A stretch of 64,000 bases of DNA from Microterricola viridarii. Its GTDB lineage: Bacteria; Actinomycetota; Actinomycetes; Actinomycetales; Microbacteriaceae. The notes under the pieces were generated by a model, which worked only from the letters and a program-made list of their open reading frames with translations, had not been told where the DNA came from and ran no database searches. This document shows, in pieces, positions 43,639 through 52,666 of the stretch (its first letter is position 1; the number at the start of each line of letters is the position of its first letter). The position numbers and the translations under genes were made by a program. The stretch spans positions 372,001-436,000 of the forward strand of contig NZ_LT629742.1 of the NCBI RefSeq assembly GCF_900104895.1, read 5' to 3'.

Positions 43639-44483
43639 GCCGTCGTTCATTCCTCACCTCCGTGCCTGTGATGGCGGTGATGGTCGCCGCTGCGGCGTAC
43701 TTCCTGTTGCCACTGGTCTGGGTGCTCTTCGCGGCGACGAAGAACTCCGCCGACCTGTTCGGCACCTTCGGGCTCTGGTTCTCCGACAGCCCGCAGCTGT
43801 TCGAGAACCTCGGTCGGCTGTTCACCCAGGACAACGGCCTCTACCCGAACTGGCTGCTCAACAGCCTGCTCTACTCCGGCGTCGGCGCACTCTTCGCCAC
43901 CGTTATGGCGACGACGGCCGGCTACGCAATGGCCAAGTACGAGTTCAAGGGGCGCGAGTTCATCTTCAGCGCCGTGCTCGGTGGCGTGCTGGTCCCAGCC
44001 ACCGTCATCGCCCTGCCGCTGTACTTCCTGCTCAACTCGGTGGGCCTCACCGGCTCCTACTGGAGCGTTCTGCTGCCCAGCATGGTGAGCCCGTTCGGTG
44101 TCTACCTGGCCCGGATCTACTCGAAGGAGTCGATCCCCGACGAGGTGATCGAGGCTGCGCGTCTGGACGGGGCGGGTGACCTGCGCATCTTCTGGACCAT
44201 GAGCACACGAATGATGACTCCGGCCATCGTGACGATCTTCCTGTTCCAGTTCGTTGCCGTCTGGAACAACTATCTGCTGCCGCTGGTGATGTTGAACGAC
44301 CCCCGCACCTTCCCCGTCACCCTCGGCCTCACGCTCTGGAATGGCCAGACCCAGCGCGACCCCATCTTCTACGTGCTCGTTGTCACCGGAGCGGCGGTCT
44401 CGGCGATCCTGCTCGTGCTCGTCATGGTCTCGCTGCAGCGCTTCTGGCGGGCCGGTCTGACTGCGGGGGCGACCAAGGGATGA
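43632..44483 (+). CDS. Sugar ABC transporter permease (MalG-like)
   Basis: 283 aa, six membrane segments, EAA loop EVIEAARLDGAGDLRIFWTMSTRM near residues 173-196. Its start overlaps the MalF-like gene and its stop overlaps the glycosidase start by 4 nt (ATGA), so the four genes are one coupled operon. Confidence 0.9.
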   Translation: MVGRRSFLTSVPVMAVMVAAAAYFLLPLVWVLFAATKNSADLFGTFGLWFSDSPQLFENLGRLFTQDNGLYPNWLLNSLLYSGVGALFATVMATTAGYAMAKYEFKGREFIFSAVLGGVLVPATVIALPLYFLLNSVGLTGSYWSVLLPSMVSPFGVYLARIYSKESIPDEVIEAARLDGAGDLRIFWTMSTRMMTPAIVTIFLFQFVAVWNNYLLPLVMLNDPRTFPVTLGLTLWNGQTQRDPIFYVLVVTGAAVSAILLVLVMVSLQRFWRAGLTAGATKG

Positions 44484-45724
44484 CGCACGTGATTCCCTCA
44501 CACTTGCCGGAGCGGCTGGCGATCACCCTCTGGGACTTCTCCTGGTACACCAGGGCGGGCGCGGCGGAGCCGTTCGAGGACATCGACCGCGCGTTCGCCG
44601 AGGCGGCGGAACGCGGTTACAACACTGTGCGCATCTGCGCCGCGCCGATGCTGCTCTTCGGCGGTCTCGACGTGCCAACGACAGTGCGCATCGGCGGGCT
44701 CGGCCCGGCACCGGCGGGGGGCTATTACGGCCAGCGCACTCGCTGGTACGACGTCGTGGGTGGCTACGAGATCGACGTGCTCGCGCGCTTGCTCGAGCTG
44801 TTCGCGGCTGCACGCCGGCACGGTTTCGTCGTGATCTTGGCCAGCTGGGAGTACCAGCAGTCGGCCTCCTTTGCCGCCGACCCCGCGTGGTGGCGGGCGA
44901 TCGACGCGATCCCGGTCGGCGAGCGGCTGCCGCGGCTGGCCGCCGCGGCAGACGCGATGCTCCGCTTTCTGGACGATCACGACTTCGCCGATCTCATCGC
45001 GTTCACCGAGCTGCACAACGAGATCGACTTCTCTCTGGTGGGCGGGCTGGATGCCGCGGCGCTCGAAGCGATTCAGGCGGTGCGCGACGCGCACCCCGGC
45101 CAGCTGGTCACCGCCAGTTGGGGCAAGCCGCCACACCTGGACATGGCTCAGATCCCCGCCGGCATCGATGTGGCGCAGTTCCACATCTACTCCTACGGTG
45201 TGCTGGACGCGCTGCAGTCGTTGATCGATCTCCGGGCGCATGGCAGTGACGGATTCCCCAACGCCATGCTGCAGAGCCTGCTGTTGCCGGATGCGCCTGG
45301 ATTTGCCGAGTACGGCATGCCCGAACCGTGGAAACTGGAAGCCACCGTGATAACCGACCAGATGATCTACGGCTACGACTGGATCGACACCGACCGCTGG
45401 GACCTCTGGCTGTACGAGAACTACGCGCTGCATCGCGAGGCGATGCAGCGCGAGATCGAGTCGCGTCTGGCTGCGGTCGCAGCCTGGGCGGATCGGGCCG
45501 GGATGCCGCACGTGATCGGAGAGGGCTGGATCGGCTACACCCCGCTCGGCGGGCAGTTCGAGGAGGGCCCGGTCGGCCGTTCCCTCGCCGAGCACGGCAT
45601 CCGCACGGCGTTGGAGAACGGGGCGTGGGGCATGGTGCTCTGCTCGAACGCCGCCCCGCACCACCCGATGTGGGCGGATGTCGCCTGGCAAAAGCGCCTG
45701 AATGCTGTTGTCCTCGGCCACTGA
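44480..45724 (+). CDS. Cellulase-like glycoside hydrolase (sugar-binding cellulase-like family)
   Basis: 414 aa, no signal peptide, so it acts inside the cell on an imported oligosaccharide. The N-terminus LAITLWDFSWYTRAG and the (beta/alpha)8 pattern fit the cellulase-like clan A proteins. Candidate catalytic residues are the Glu in AFTELHNEIDF (acid/base) and in VIGEGWIGYTP (nucleophile). It is coupled to the permeases. The natural substrate is unknown. Together with the flanking serine hydrolases it suggests an acylated plant or microbial glycoside. Confidence 0.75.
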   Translation: MTHVIPSHLPERLAITLWDFSWYTRAGAAEPFEDIDRAFAEAAERGYNTVRICAAPMLLFGGLDVPTTVRIGGLGPAPAGGYYGQRTRWYDVVGGYEIDVLARLLELFAAARRHGFVVILASWEYQQSASFAADPAWWRAIDAIPVGERLPRLAAAADAMLRFLDDHDFADLIAFTELHNEIDFSLVGGLDAAALEAIQAVRDAHPGQLVTASWGKPPHLDMAQIPAGIDVAQFHIYSYGVLDALQSLIDLRAHGSDGFPNAMLQSLLLPDAPGFAEYGMPEPWKLEATVITDQMIYGYDWIDTDRWDLWLYENYALHREAMQREIESRLAAVAAWADRAGMPHVIGEGWIGYTPLGGQFEEGPVGRSLAEHGIRTALENGAWGMVLCSNAAPHHPMWADVAWQKRLNAVVLGH

Positions 45725-45743
45725 GCCGTCGTGTCGCCGGCTC

Positions 45744-45781
45744 GTCGGGCCCGCTGATCCCTCGGGTCAGCGGGCCCCGAC
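45744..45781. terminator. Hairpin between glycosidase and second serine hydrolase genes
   Basis: GTCGGGCCCGCTGA pairs with TCAGCGGG-C-CCCGAC (one bulged C) around a 9-nt loop. It overlaps the last codons of the convergent serine hydrolase gene. Likely bidirectional. Confidence 0.6.
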
Positions 45782-46753
45782 GACGACTGCGTTGTGCAGC
45801 TGGTCGACGTTCACCCGGTTCCGGTCGGGCGCCATCCGATTGGTGAGCAGCACGAAGCAGACGTTCAGCGTGGGGTAGACCCAGAACTCGGTCCCGTTCC
45901 AGCCGCCGTGGCCGTAGACGGAGCGCTCCAGCAAGCCGGGCGCCGAGTGGCGCAGGTTCCAGCCGTGGCCCCAGTCTTGGCCGAGCTCTGCCGTGTATGG
46001 CGGCAGTTTGAACAACCGCGCCGTGGTGGGGCGCAGCATGGCGGCAAGGGTCGCGGGGTGCAGCACCGTCGGGTCCTGCCGCAGCAGGGCCTGGCCGAGT
46101 GCGAGAAGGTCGCGGGCGCGCGCATAGGCCCCGGCGCCGGGATGGCGCAGCTCCTGGAACCGGGTGTAATCGAGGCCGACGTCGTCGGCGCCGTAGATCG
46201 GGTGCGGCTCGCAGGCGGCGTCGAAGGTGACGCCGTGTGCGCCGGCATCCGCCATCACTGCGGAGACGGCGTGTTCCCACGGGCGGCCGGCAGCATGCTG
46301 GGTCATCGCGGCGATGCCCTCGAAGGCGATGCTGGAGTAGCGCGTGGCGGTGCCGGCCGCGAAGTCGGCGGAGGCAGTGAGCAGCGAGCGGCGCAGGCCG
46401 CCGGGGGTGTGCAGGGGTGGCTCGGCGATGCCCGAGCTGTGGTTCAACAGGTGGCGCAGCTCGACCGAGTCGGAGCGATTGCGCCCGAACTCGGGTAGCA
46501 CGCCGCTCAGCGCGTCCGTCAGCGCAAGCCGCCCGCGCTCCACTTCACGCAGGGCCGTCATGGCCAGGAGTGGCTTCGTTACCGAGAACAGTGGGAAGTG
46601 GTCGTCGACGTGCGCCGGGCGGCCCCCGCTCGCCCCGAATGCGGCAAGCTCGTGCACGCCGTTCGCGCTCGCGATGCCGAGCACCGCGGTCGGCAGCGCG
46701 CCGGCCGCCACACGGCTGCGCGCCCAATCGACGGCATGGGCGAAGCCTCTCAC
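45767..46753 (-). CDS. Serine hydrolase, beta-lactamase class C / esterase fold (paralogue 2)
   Basis: 328 aa from GTG 46753. It has the same catalytic layout as paralogue 1: S57-x-x-K60 in FPLFSVTKP, Tyr in TRYSSIAFEG, and YGHGGWNG near the end. It has no signal peptide. It is the last gene after the rhamnulokinase gene on the minus strand, 31 nt away, so probably co-transcribed with the rhamnose genes. It and paralogue 1 lie in the same orientation on either side of the LacI-importer-glycosidase cluster. Confidence 0.85.
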   Translation of the reverse strand: MRGFAHAVDWARSRVAAGALPTAVLGIASANGVHELAAFGASGGRPAHVDDHFPLFSVTKPLLAMTALREVERGRLALTDALSGVLPEFGRNRSDSVELRHLLNHSSGIAEPPLHTPGGLRRSLLTASADFAAGTATRYSSIAFEGIAAMTQHAAGRPWEHAVSAVMADAGAHGVTFDAACEPHPIYGADDVGLDYTRFQELRHPGAGAYARARDLLALGQALLRQDPTVLHPATLAAMLRPTTARLFKLPPYTAELGQDWGHGWNLRHSAPGLLERSVYGHGGWNGTEFWVYPTLNVCFVLLTNRMAPDRNRVNVDQLHNAVVVGAR

Positions 46754-46784
46754 GCGATCCGTTCCCGCAGCTCGGCGGCCATGC

Positions 46785-48230
46785 TCAGCCTCGTCGGGCG
46801 TCGCGCTGCGAGCGCGGCGTGTAGTGCAGGGGCTCGAAGTTCGCCGCCACCAAGGCACGCAGCGACTCGAGGTCGCCGGAGACGAGCCCGGCCGCACGGG
46901 CCTGCACAAGCACGTTGCCGAGCGCGGTGGCCTCGACCGGCCCCGCCTGCACGGGCACGCCGGCGTGGTCGGCGGTGAGCTGGCAGAGCAGCGCGTTCTG
47001 CGAGCCGCCGCCCACGATGTGGATCGTGCGCACCGTCTTGCCCGAGAGGTCGGATGCCGCCCGCACGGCGCGCGCGAATGCCTCCGCCAGGCTCTCGATG
47101 ATGCTGCGCACGAACTCGGCCTGGCTGGCCGGCACGGGCTGGCCGTGCTCGGTGCACCAGGCGGCGATGCGGGAGGGGATGTCGCCCGGCTCCATGAAGC
47201 GCGGGTCGTTCGCGTCGAAGACGGCGACCGGGCCGGTGACGGCCTCGGCGGCGGCGACGAGCGGCAGCAGCGAGACGCTCGGGTCGGCCTGCTGCCAGGT
47301 GCGCACCGACTCGCTGAGAAGCCAGGTTCCCATCACGTTGTGCAGGAAGCGCACCCGGCCGTCGACACCGCCCTCGTTCGTGAAGTTGGCGGCCCGGCTG
47401 GCCTCGGTGAGCACCGGCCGCTCCAGCTCGACGCCGACCAGGCCCCAGGTGCCACAGGAGATGTAGGCGGCATCCGGGTCGGTCATGGGCACGGCCACCA
47501 CCGCGGATGCCGTGTCGTGCGAGCCGACCGCGATGATCGGCGTCGACGCGCGCAGGCCGGTGGACGCGGCCAGGCGGGGCAGCAGGGTGCCGATGAGCTC
47601 CCCGGGCTGGACCAGCTCGGGGAACAGGCCGCGGGGGAGGCCGAGTAGCTCGATCAGCGAATCGTTCCAGCGCGGCTCGCCGCCGAGAGTGAGCAGGCCG
47701 GTCGTCGAGGCGTTGGTGCTCTCGGCCCGCTGCGCGCCGGTGAGCCAGAAGGCGATCAGGTCGGGCACCAGCAGCGCGCGGTCGGCCACGTCGAGGAGGC
47801 CGGCTGCCCGCTCCGCCTCGAACTGGTAGAGCGTGTTGAACGGCAGGAACTGCAGCCCGTTCTCGGCGTAGAGCTCGGCGAACGGCACGCGCTCGTGCAC
47901 GGCGGGAACGGCGGCGGTGTTGCGGGGGTCGCGGTAGTGGAACGGCACGCCGAGCAGGCGGTCGCCGCGCAGCAGGCCGTAGTCGACGGCCCAGGAGTCG
48001 ATGCCGATGCTCGCCAGTCCCGGCTGCAGGCGGCCCGCCTGGCCCAGCCCCTCCAGAACGGACTGGTACAGCCCGAGCACGTCCCAGTGCAGCCCGCCCG
48101 GCGTCTGCACCGGGGTGTTCGGGAAGCGGTTGACCGCCTCGAGCCGGAGCTCGTCCGGGCCGACATGGCCGAGCATGACCCGGCCGCTGGTGGCGCCGAG
48201 GTCCACGGCGGCGACTGTTCCGTTGGCCAT
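46785..48230 (-). CDS. rhaB: Rhamnulokinase
   Basis: 481 aa, FGGY kinase family. N-terminal phosphate loop VAAVDLGATSGRVMLG, catalytic Asp in SIGIDSWAVDYGLL, C-terminal SCGTWGLVGVE and IHIVGGGSQNALLCQLTAD. These match RhaB, which phosphorylates L-rhamnulose to L-rhamnulose-1-phosphate. AAGGAG precedes the ATG. Downstream of the bifunctional aldolase/dehydrogenase gene, with an 18-bp hairpin between. A second rhamnulokinase-family gene lies at 58772-60193. Confidence 0.93.
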   Translation of the reverse strand: MANGTVAAVDLGATSGRVMLGHVGPDELRLEAVNRFPNTPVQTPGGLHWDVLGLYQSVLEGLGQAGRLQPGLASIGIDSWAVDYGLLRGDRLLGVPFHYRDPRNTAAVPAVHERVPFAELYAENGLQFLPFNTLYQFEAERAAGLLDVADRALLVPDLIAFWLTGAQRAESTNASTTGLLTLGGEPRWNDSLIELLGLPRGLFPELVQPGELIGTLLPRLAASTGLRASTPIIAVGSHDTASAVVAVPMTDPDAAYISCGTWGLVGVELERPVLTEASRAANFTNEGGVDGRVRFLHNVMGTWLLSESVRTWQQADPSVSLLPLVAAAEAVTGPVAVFDANDPRFMEPGDIPSRIAAWCTEHGQPVPASQAEFVRSIIESLAEAFARAVRAASDLSGKTVRTIHIVGGGSQNALLCQLTADHAGVPVQAGPVEATALGNVLVQARAAGLVSGDLESLRALVAANFEPLHYTPRSQRDARRG

Positions 48231-48267
48231 TCTGGGGTACTCCTTGATTCGTGGTTCGCTCAGCGAT

Positions 48268-48309
48268 CCCGGCCGCCGGGCGCCCGTGTCGGGGCGCCCG
48301 GCGGCCGGG
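48268..48309. other. Intra-operon hairpin between aldolase and kinase genes
   Basis: Perfect 18-bp stem (CCCGGCCGCCGGGCGCCC and its complement) with a 6-nt loop. It is either a terminator that separates rhaB from the upstream gene or an mRNA stabiliser. No T-tract. Confidence 0.65.
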
Positions 48310-48329
48310 ACAATCGGTGTGGGCGCAGG

Positions 48330-50360
48330 CTAGCGCAGGAACGCAGCCGCGACGCCCGCGTCGACGGGGATGTGCAGGCCGGTCGTGTGCGAGAGGTCGC
48401 TCGAGCACAGCACGAACACGGCGTTCGCGACGTTCTCGGGCACGACCTCGCGCTTGAGGATGGTGCGCTGGGCGTAGAACTTGCCCAGGTCCTCCTCCTC
48501 GATGCCGTAGGTGGCGGCGCGGTTCGCGCCCCAGCCCGAGGCGAAGATGCCGGAGCCGCGCACGACGCCGTCCGGGTTGATGCCGTTGACCTTGATGCCG
48601 TGCTCGCCGAGCTCGGCCGCCAGCAGGCGCACCTGGTGGGCCTGGTCGGCCTTGGTGGCCGAGTAGGCGACGTTGTTCGGGCCGGCGAAGACCGAGTTCT
48701 TCGAGGAGATGTAGACGATGTCGCCGCCGAGCTTCTGGGCGATCAGCACCCGGGCTGCGTTCTTCGAGACGAGGAAGGAGCCCTTGGCCATCACGTTGTG
48801 CTGCAGGTCCCAGTCGGCCTCGGTGGTCTCCAGCAGGGGGCGCGAGAGCGAGAGGCCGGCGTTGTTCACGACCAGGTCGAGCCCACCGAAGGCCAGGACG
48901 GCCGCGTCGATGGCCGCCTGCACGGCGGCCTCGTTCGAGATGTCGGCGGCGACGCCGATGGCGACGTCGGTGCTGCCCAGCTCGGCCGCGGCGGCCTGCG
49001 CCTTGGCCAGGTCGAGGTCGGCGATGACGACGCAGGCGCCCTCGGCGGCCAGGCGCACGGCGATGGCCTTGCCGATGCCGGAGGCGGCACCGGTGACGAG
49101 CGCGATGCGGCTGGCGAGGGGCTTCGGCTTCGGCATCCGCGCCAGCTTGGCCTCTTCGAGGGCCCAGTACTCGATGCGGAACTTCTCCGCCTCGTCGATC
49201 GGGGCGTAGCTGGAGATGCCCTCCGCGCCGCGCATCACATTGATGGCGTTCACGTAGAACTCGCCGGCCACCCTGGCAGTCTGCTTGTTGGCGCCGAAGC
49301 TGAACATGCCGACGCCGGGAACCAACACGATGAGCGGGTCTGCACCGCGGATGGCGGGGCTGGACTCGACCGCGTTGCGGTCGTAGTAGGCCTGGTAGTC
49401 GGCGCGGTACTCGGTGTGCAGCTCCTCGAGGCGGGCGATCGAGTCCTCGACCGAGGCGTCGGAGGGCAGGTCCAGCACCATCGGCTTGACCTTGGTGCGC
49501 AGGAAGTGGTCGGGGCAGCTGGTGCCGAGCGCGGCGAGGCGCGGGTGCTCGCTGGAGGCCAGGAAGTCCAGCACCTCCGCGCTGTGCGTGAAGTGGCCGA
49601 CCATGGGCTTGTCGGTCGAGGCGAGGCCACGGATGACGGGGGCGAGTGCGGCGGCCTTGGCCAGGCGCTCGGCCTCGCCCAGCGCGGCGAAGCCCTCCAG
49701 CGCGGGGCCGAAGGGCTCGGCCGTGCTGTTCTCGGCGATGTAGGCGGCCGCGGTGTCGATGATCCAGAGCGAGTTGGCCTCTGCCTCGTCGCTGGTGTCG
49801 CCCCACGCGGTGATGCCGTGGCCGCCCAGGATGCAGCCGATCGCGGCCGGGTTCTGGGCCTTGATGGCGGCGATGTCGAGGCCCAGCTGGAAGCCGGGGC
49901 GGCGCCACGGCACCCAGACGACCTTGTCGCCGAAGATGGTCGAGGTCAGCGCCTCGCCGTCGGCTGCCGTGGCGATGGCGATGCCGGAGTCGGGGTGCAG
50001 GTGGTCGACGTGGGCGGCGTCGACGAGGCCGTGCATAGCGGTGTCGATCGACGGGGCGGCGCCGCCCTTGCCGTGCAGCGTGTAGTCGAACGCGGCGACC
50101 ATCTCGTCCTCGCGGTCGAGGCCGGCGTAGACGCCCTCGAGGGCGCGCAGCCGGTCGACGCGGAGTACGGCGAGGCCGGACTCGGTGAGCGTGCCGAGGT
50201 CGCCGCCGGAGCCCTTCACCCACATCAGCTCGACCGGCTCACCGGTGACCGGGTCGGTCTCGATGCCCTTGGCGCTGGTGTTGCCGCCCGCATAGTTGGT
50301 GTTCTTGGGGTCGGCGCCGAGGCGGTTCGACCGCGCGATGAGGTCTGCTGGGGTGCTCAC
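48330..50360 (-). CDS. Bifunctional rhamnulose-1-phosphate aldolase / L-lactaldehyde dehydrogenase
   Basis: 676 aa fusion. The N-terminal ~420 residues are a class II aldolase (NTSAKG, metal site in HVDHLHPDSG and GGHGITAWG). The C-terminal ~250 residues are an SDR (VTGAASGIGKAIA, NNAG, Y-x3-K in VAYSATKADQ). This is the RhaD-RhaE fusion known in actinobacteria, rhizobia and Bacillus. It splits L-rhamnulose-1-P into DHAP and L-lactaldehyde and oxidises the latter. GTG 50360 follows AAAGGA. It lies between the DeoR regulator gene and rhaB. Confidence 0.92.
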   Translation of the reverse strand: MSTPADLIARSNRLGADPKNTNYAGGNTSAKGIETDPVTGEPVELMWVKGSGGDLGTLTESGLAVLRVDRLRALEGVYAGLDREDEMVAAFDYTLHGKGGAAPSIDTAMHGLVDAAHVDHLHPDSGIAIATAADGEALTSTIFGDKVVWVPWRRPGFQLGLDIAAIKAQNPAAIGCILGGHGITAWGDTSDEAEANSLWIIDTAAAYIAENSTAEPFGPALEGFAALGEAERLAKAAALAPVIRGLASTDKPMVGHFTHSAEVLDFLASSEHPRLAALGTSCPDHFLRTKVKPMVLDLPSDASVEDSIARLEELHTEYRADYQAYYDRNAVESSPAIRGADPLIVLVPGVGMFSFGANKQTARVAGEFYVNAINVMRGAEGISSYAPIDEAEKFRIEYWALEEAKLARMPKPKPLASRIALVTGAASGIGKAIAVRLAAEGACVVIADLDLAKAQAAAAELGSTDVAIGVAADISNEAAVQAAIDAAVLAFGGLDLVVNNAGLSLSRPLLETTEADWDLQHNVMAKGSFLVSKNAARVLIAQKLGGDIVYISSKNSVFAGPNNVAYSATKADQAHQVRLLAAELGEHGIKVNGINPDGVVRGSGIFASGWGANRAATYGIEEEDLGKFYAQRTILKREVVPENVANAVFVLCSSDLSHTTGLHIPVDAGVAAAFLR

Positions 50361-50436
50361 GTGCGGAATCCTTTGCTCAAACTTGAATGTTCGTATCTGT
50401 GAAATCTAACAACAAGTCACTTGAGGCGCAAGCGGT

Positions 50437-51198
50437 TCAGCGCAGCTCGACCAGCTCGCGGTACTCGTCGAGGCGGGCGTCTCCGGGGTCAAGCTCCGTG
50501 ATCATCACGGCGATGTCGGCAAGCGTGAAGCAGAGGGCGATAGAGCGATCGCCGAGCTTCGAGGAGTCGATGCAGAGAATGAGCTCACGAGAGACGCCGG
50601 CGAAGGCCTTCTTGGTCTGGCTCTCGGGCAACGAGACCTCCGAGGTGCCGAGTGCCGCATCCAGGGCGGAGGCCGAGGTGAAGAAGCGCTGGTAGAGCAT
50701 GGAAGCCGCCGCCTGGCAGGCCACGAGCCCGACGAAACTGTCGGTGGCCGCCTCGAGAGCGCCGCCGATGAGAATCGGCTCGACGCCCGGCATGCCGCGC
50801 ATGGTGCGGAAGTTCTCGTAGGAGTTCGTGGCGACGGTGAGACCGGAACGCTCGCCGATCGAGGCCCCGATCGTGCCGGCCGTCGTCGACGCATCAAGGG
50901 CGATCGCCCCGCTGCGGGGGATCAGGGCGAGTGCCTTCTCGGCGATGAGCTGTTTCGCCCGGCTGCGTACCGTGCGGCGCTCGCTGAACGGCCGGGGGCC
51001 GGTGATCGCCACGGCCCCACCGCGCACCCGGCGCAGCAGGCCTTCCGCCCCGAGGTCGTCGAGGTCGCGGCGTACGGTCATCGTAGAGACGCCGAGCTCG
51101 GCGGCCGCCTCGTCGATCTGGAGTGCGCCGTCACGTTGCAGGCGGCTGACGAGTGCCAGGCGGCGCTGTTCTGCCCCCACTGTTCCGCTGGTGGCCAT
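50437..51198 (-). CDS. DeoR family transcriptional regulator
   Basis: 253 aa. DeoR helix-turn-helix (RRLALVSRLQRDGALQIDEAAAELGVSTMTVRRDLDDLGAEGLLRRVRGGAV) followed by a DeoRC sugar-phosphate sensor (ALDASTTAGTIGASI, ILIGGALEAATDSFVG). GGAG lies 5 nt before the ATG. Immediately upstream of the aldolase/dehydrogenase gene in the same orientation. Probable effector: rhamnulose-1-phosphate or a related ester. The short gaps on both sides are locally AT-rich (TGTTACAACACACACAAAC; TTCGTATCTGTGAAATCTAA), fitting DeoR sites, but no clear palindrome is seen. Confidence 0.88.
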   Translation of the reverse strand: MATSGTVGAEQRRLALVSRLQRDGALQIDEAAAELGVSTMTVRRDLDDLGAEGLLRRVRGGAVAITGPRPFSERRTVRSRAKQLIAEKALALIPRSGAIALDASTTAGTIGASIGERSGLTVATNSYENFRTMRGMPGVEPILIGGALEAATDSFVGLVACQAAASMLYQRFFTSASALDAALGTSEVSLPESQTKKAFAGVSRELILCIDSSKLGDRSIALCFTLADIAVMITELDPGDARLDEYRELVELR

Positions 51199-51328
51199 CT
51201 GGACTCCTTCGCGTCGTGACCGTTCATGTTACAACACACACAAACGACCAATCCGGCGGCCGTCCGGCCTCGATGCACCCGCGGCATCCGCCCGATTGCC
51301 ACTCGGGGCGAGGGCTACCGCCGAAGCG

Positions 51329-52411
51329 TCAGCGTGTGACCGTGCCGCCGGCGCTTCCGGGACTGCGAGGCTCGGCTCGTCGATCAGTCGAACGGCGCAC
51401 CACGAGTTCGGGCTTCAGTATGACTTGACGGTGCACGTGGCTGGAATCGCGCGAGGAGTGGTCGAGCAGGAGCTGTGCGGCCTGATGGCCGAGGTCGTCA
51501 ATGGGTTGGCGAATCGAGGTCAGCGGCACGACCCAGTTCTTCGCGAAGTCGATGTCGTCATAACCGACTAGTGCGACATCTTCCGGCACACGCAGGCCGG
51601 CATTCACCAGTCCGCGGTACACGCCGAAGGCGAGCATGTCGTTTCCGCAGAAGATGGCCTCGGGCAGTGTCCCCTCCAGGAGGAGTTCGACGGCTCGTTG
51701 GCCGTCGCGGATGCCGAGGCCAGAAACGCTGACTTCTGTGAGCATCTTCTCGGGGTCCAGCCCGGCGTCAGTCATCGCCTGGCGGGCTCCGGCCGCACGT
51801 TGCGCGAATTGGCGGAGGCTGAGCGATCCACCCACATACGCGATCCGCTCATGCCCGAGATCCAGCAGGTGTCGCACTGCCAGAGCGCCTCCGGCGACGT
51901 TGTCGACAGACACCGAGCAATGCGTAGCGCCGCCGTCGAAGTCGAGGAGCACGACCGGCAGGTCCTGTGGAAGTTTCACGTAGCGATCGGCGTGCTCCTC
52001 CGGCGTCGCCGGCGCGAGCAGAACACCGCGAACGTGCTGCGCAGCGAGCATGGAGAGCAGTGCAGACTCTCGAACGATCTCACCCTCCGAGTTGCAGAGC
52101 ATGACGACGAGTCCCGAATCTCGGACCGAGCGTTCAACGGCATGGGCTGTTCCCATATAGAACGGGCTCTCGACATCGAGCACGACCAGCCCGATCACAT
52201 TGCTCACGGCTCCTGTGAGCACGCGCGCCTGCTGGTTCGGCACAAAGCCGAGCTCCTGAATGGCCTGCTCCACCAGCAGGCGTGTGCGCGGGTGCACGCG
52301 TTCGGGGTGGTTGATCGTGTTGGAAACCGTTCCCGTCGAGACGTCCGCGAACGCTGCCACGTCGCGGATCTTGACGGAGGCACGAGCTGACGAGTCTGCG
52401 GCTTTGCTCAT
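51329..52411 (-). CDS. LacI family transcriptional regulator
   Basis: 360 aa from ATG 52411 (AAGGAG 11 nt upstream; a TTG seven codons earlier is an alternative). The HTH is VKIRDVAAFADVSTGTVSNTINHPERV, then the hinge PNQQARVLTG and a sugar-sensor domain (LVVLDVESPFY...GYDDIDFAKNWVV). Divergent from the RhaS-type importer operon. That promoter carries two TGAAGCGNTTCA operators, and a TGAGCGCTCA palindrome sits near this gene's own start. It is the likely repressor of the whole 52.6-61.0 kb operon. Confidence 0.9.
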   Translation of the reverse strand: MSKAADSSARASVKIRDVAAFADVSTGTVSNTINHPERVHPRTRLLVEQAIQELGFVPNQQARVLTGAVSNVIGLVVLDVESPFYMGTAHAVERSVRDSGLVVMLCNSEGEIVRESALLSMLAAQHVRGVLLAPATPEEHADRYVKLPQDLPVVLLDFDGGATHCSVSVDNVAGGALAVRHLLDLGHERIAYVGGSLSLRQFAQRAAGARQAMTDAGLDPEKMLTEVSVSGLGIRDGQRAVELLLEGTLPEAIFCGNDMLAFGVYRGLVNAGLRVPEDVALVGYDDIDFAKNWVVPLTSIRQPIDDLGHQAAQLLLDHSSRDSSHVHRQVILKPELVVRRSTDRRAEPRSPGSAGGTVTR

Positions 52412-52444
52412 CGAGACTGGTTCTCCTTGCAATCGGCAGCAAGC

Positions 52445-52461
52445 TGAGCGCTCACACTATC
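52445..52461 (-). promoter_or_regulatory. lacI promoter element with autoregulatory palindrome
   Basis: TGAGCGCTCA (52445-52454), a compact version of the operators at 52548, directly follows a minus-strand GATAGT box (52461-52456). Binding here would let LacI repress its own gene. Confidence 0.5.
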
Positions 52462-52518
52462 AACTCCCGACTGCTCACCGCCGAGGCGGCGAGTGTGAGC
52501 TTGCCAGCGGCGAATAAG

Positions 52519-52547
52519 TTGCAGACCGGGTGCGCTGCGTGTACTTT
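52519..52547 (+). promoter_or_regulatory. Promoter of the RhaS-type importer operon
   Basis: TTGCAG (52519-52524) and TACTTT (52542-52547) with a 17-nt spacer. The first operator begins at the very next base. Confidence 0.75.
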
Positions 52548-52576
52548 TGAAGCGCTTCAGAAAATGAAGCGATTCA
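52548..52576. promoter_or_regulatory. Paired LacI operators
   Basis: TGAAGCGCTTCA (52548-52559, perfect) and TGAAGCGATTCA (52565-52576), centres 17 bp apart, directly after the -10 box. Confidence 0.8.
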
Positions 52577-52666
52577 AATACCCTACACATCACGCACCGG
52601 CGCGGGATCACTGATGCCTTCAGGCCCTTCGTCGTCGCACCCTGCAGTGACATCGAGGAGAACAAC

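Noticed and set aside
46750-50223. 1157-aa open frame on the minus strand
   Set aside because: It is a +1-frame shadow of the rhamnulokinase and bifunctional aldolase genes, extremely Arg/Gly-rich and without domains.
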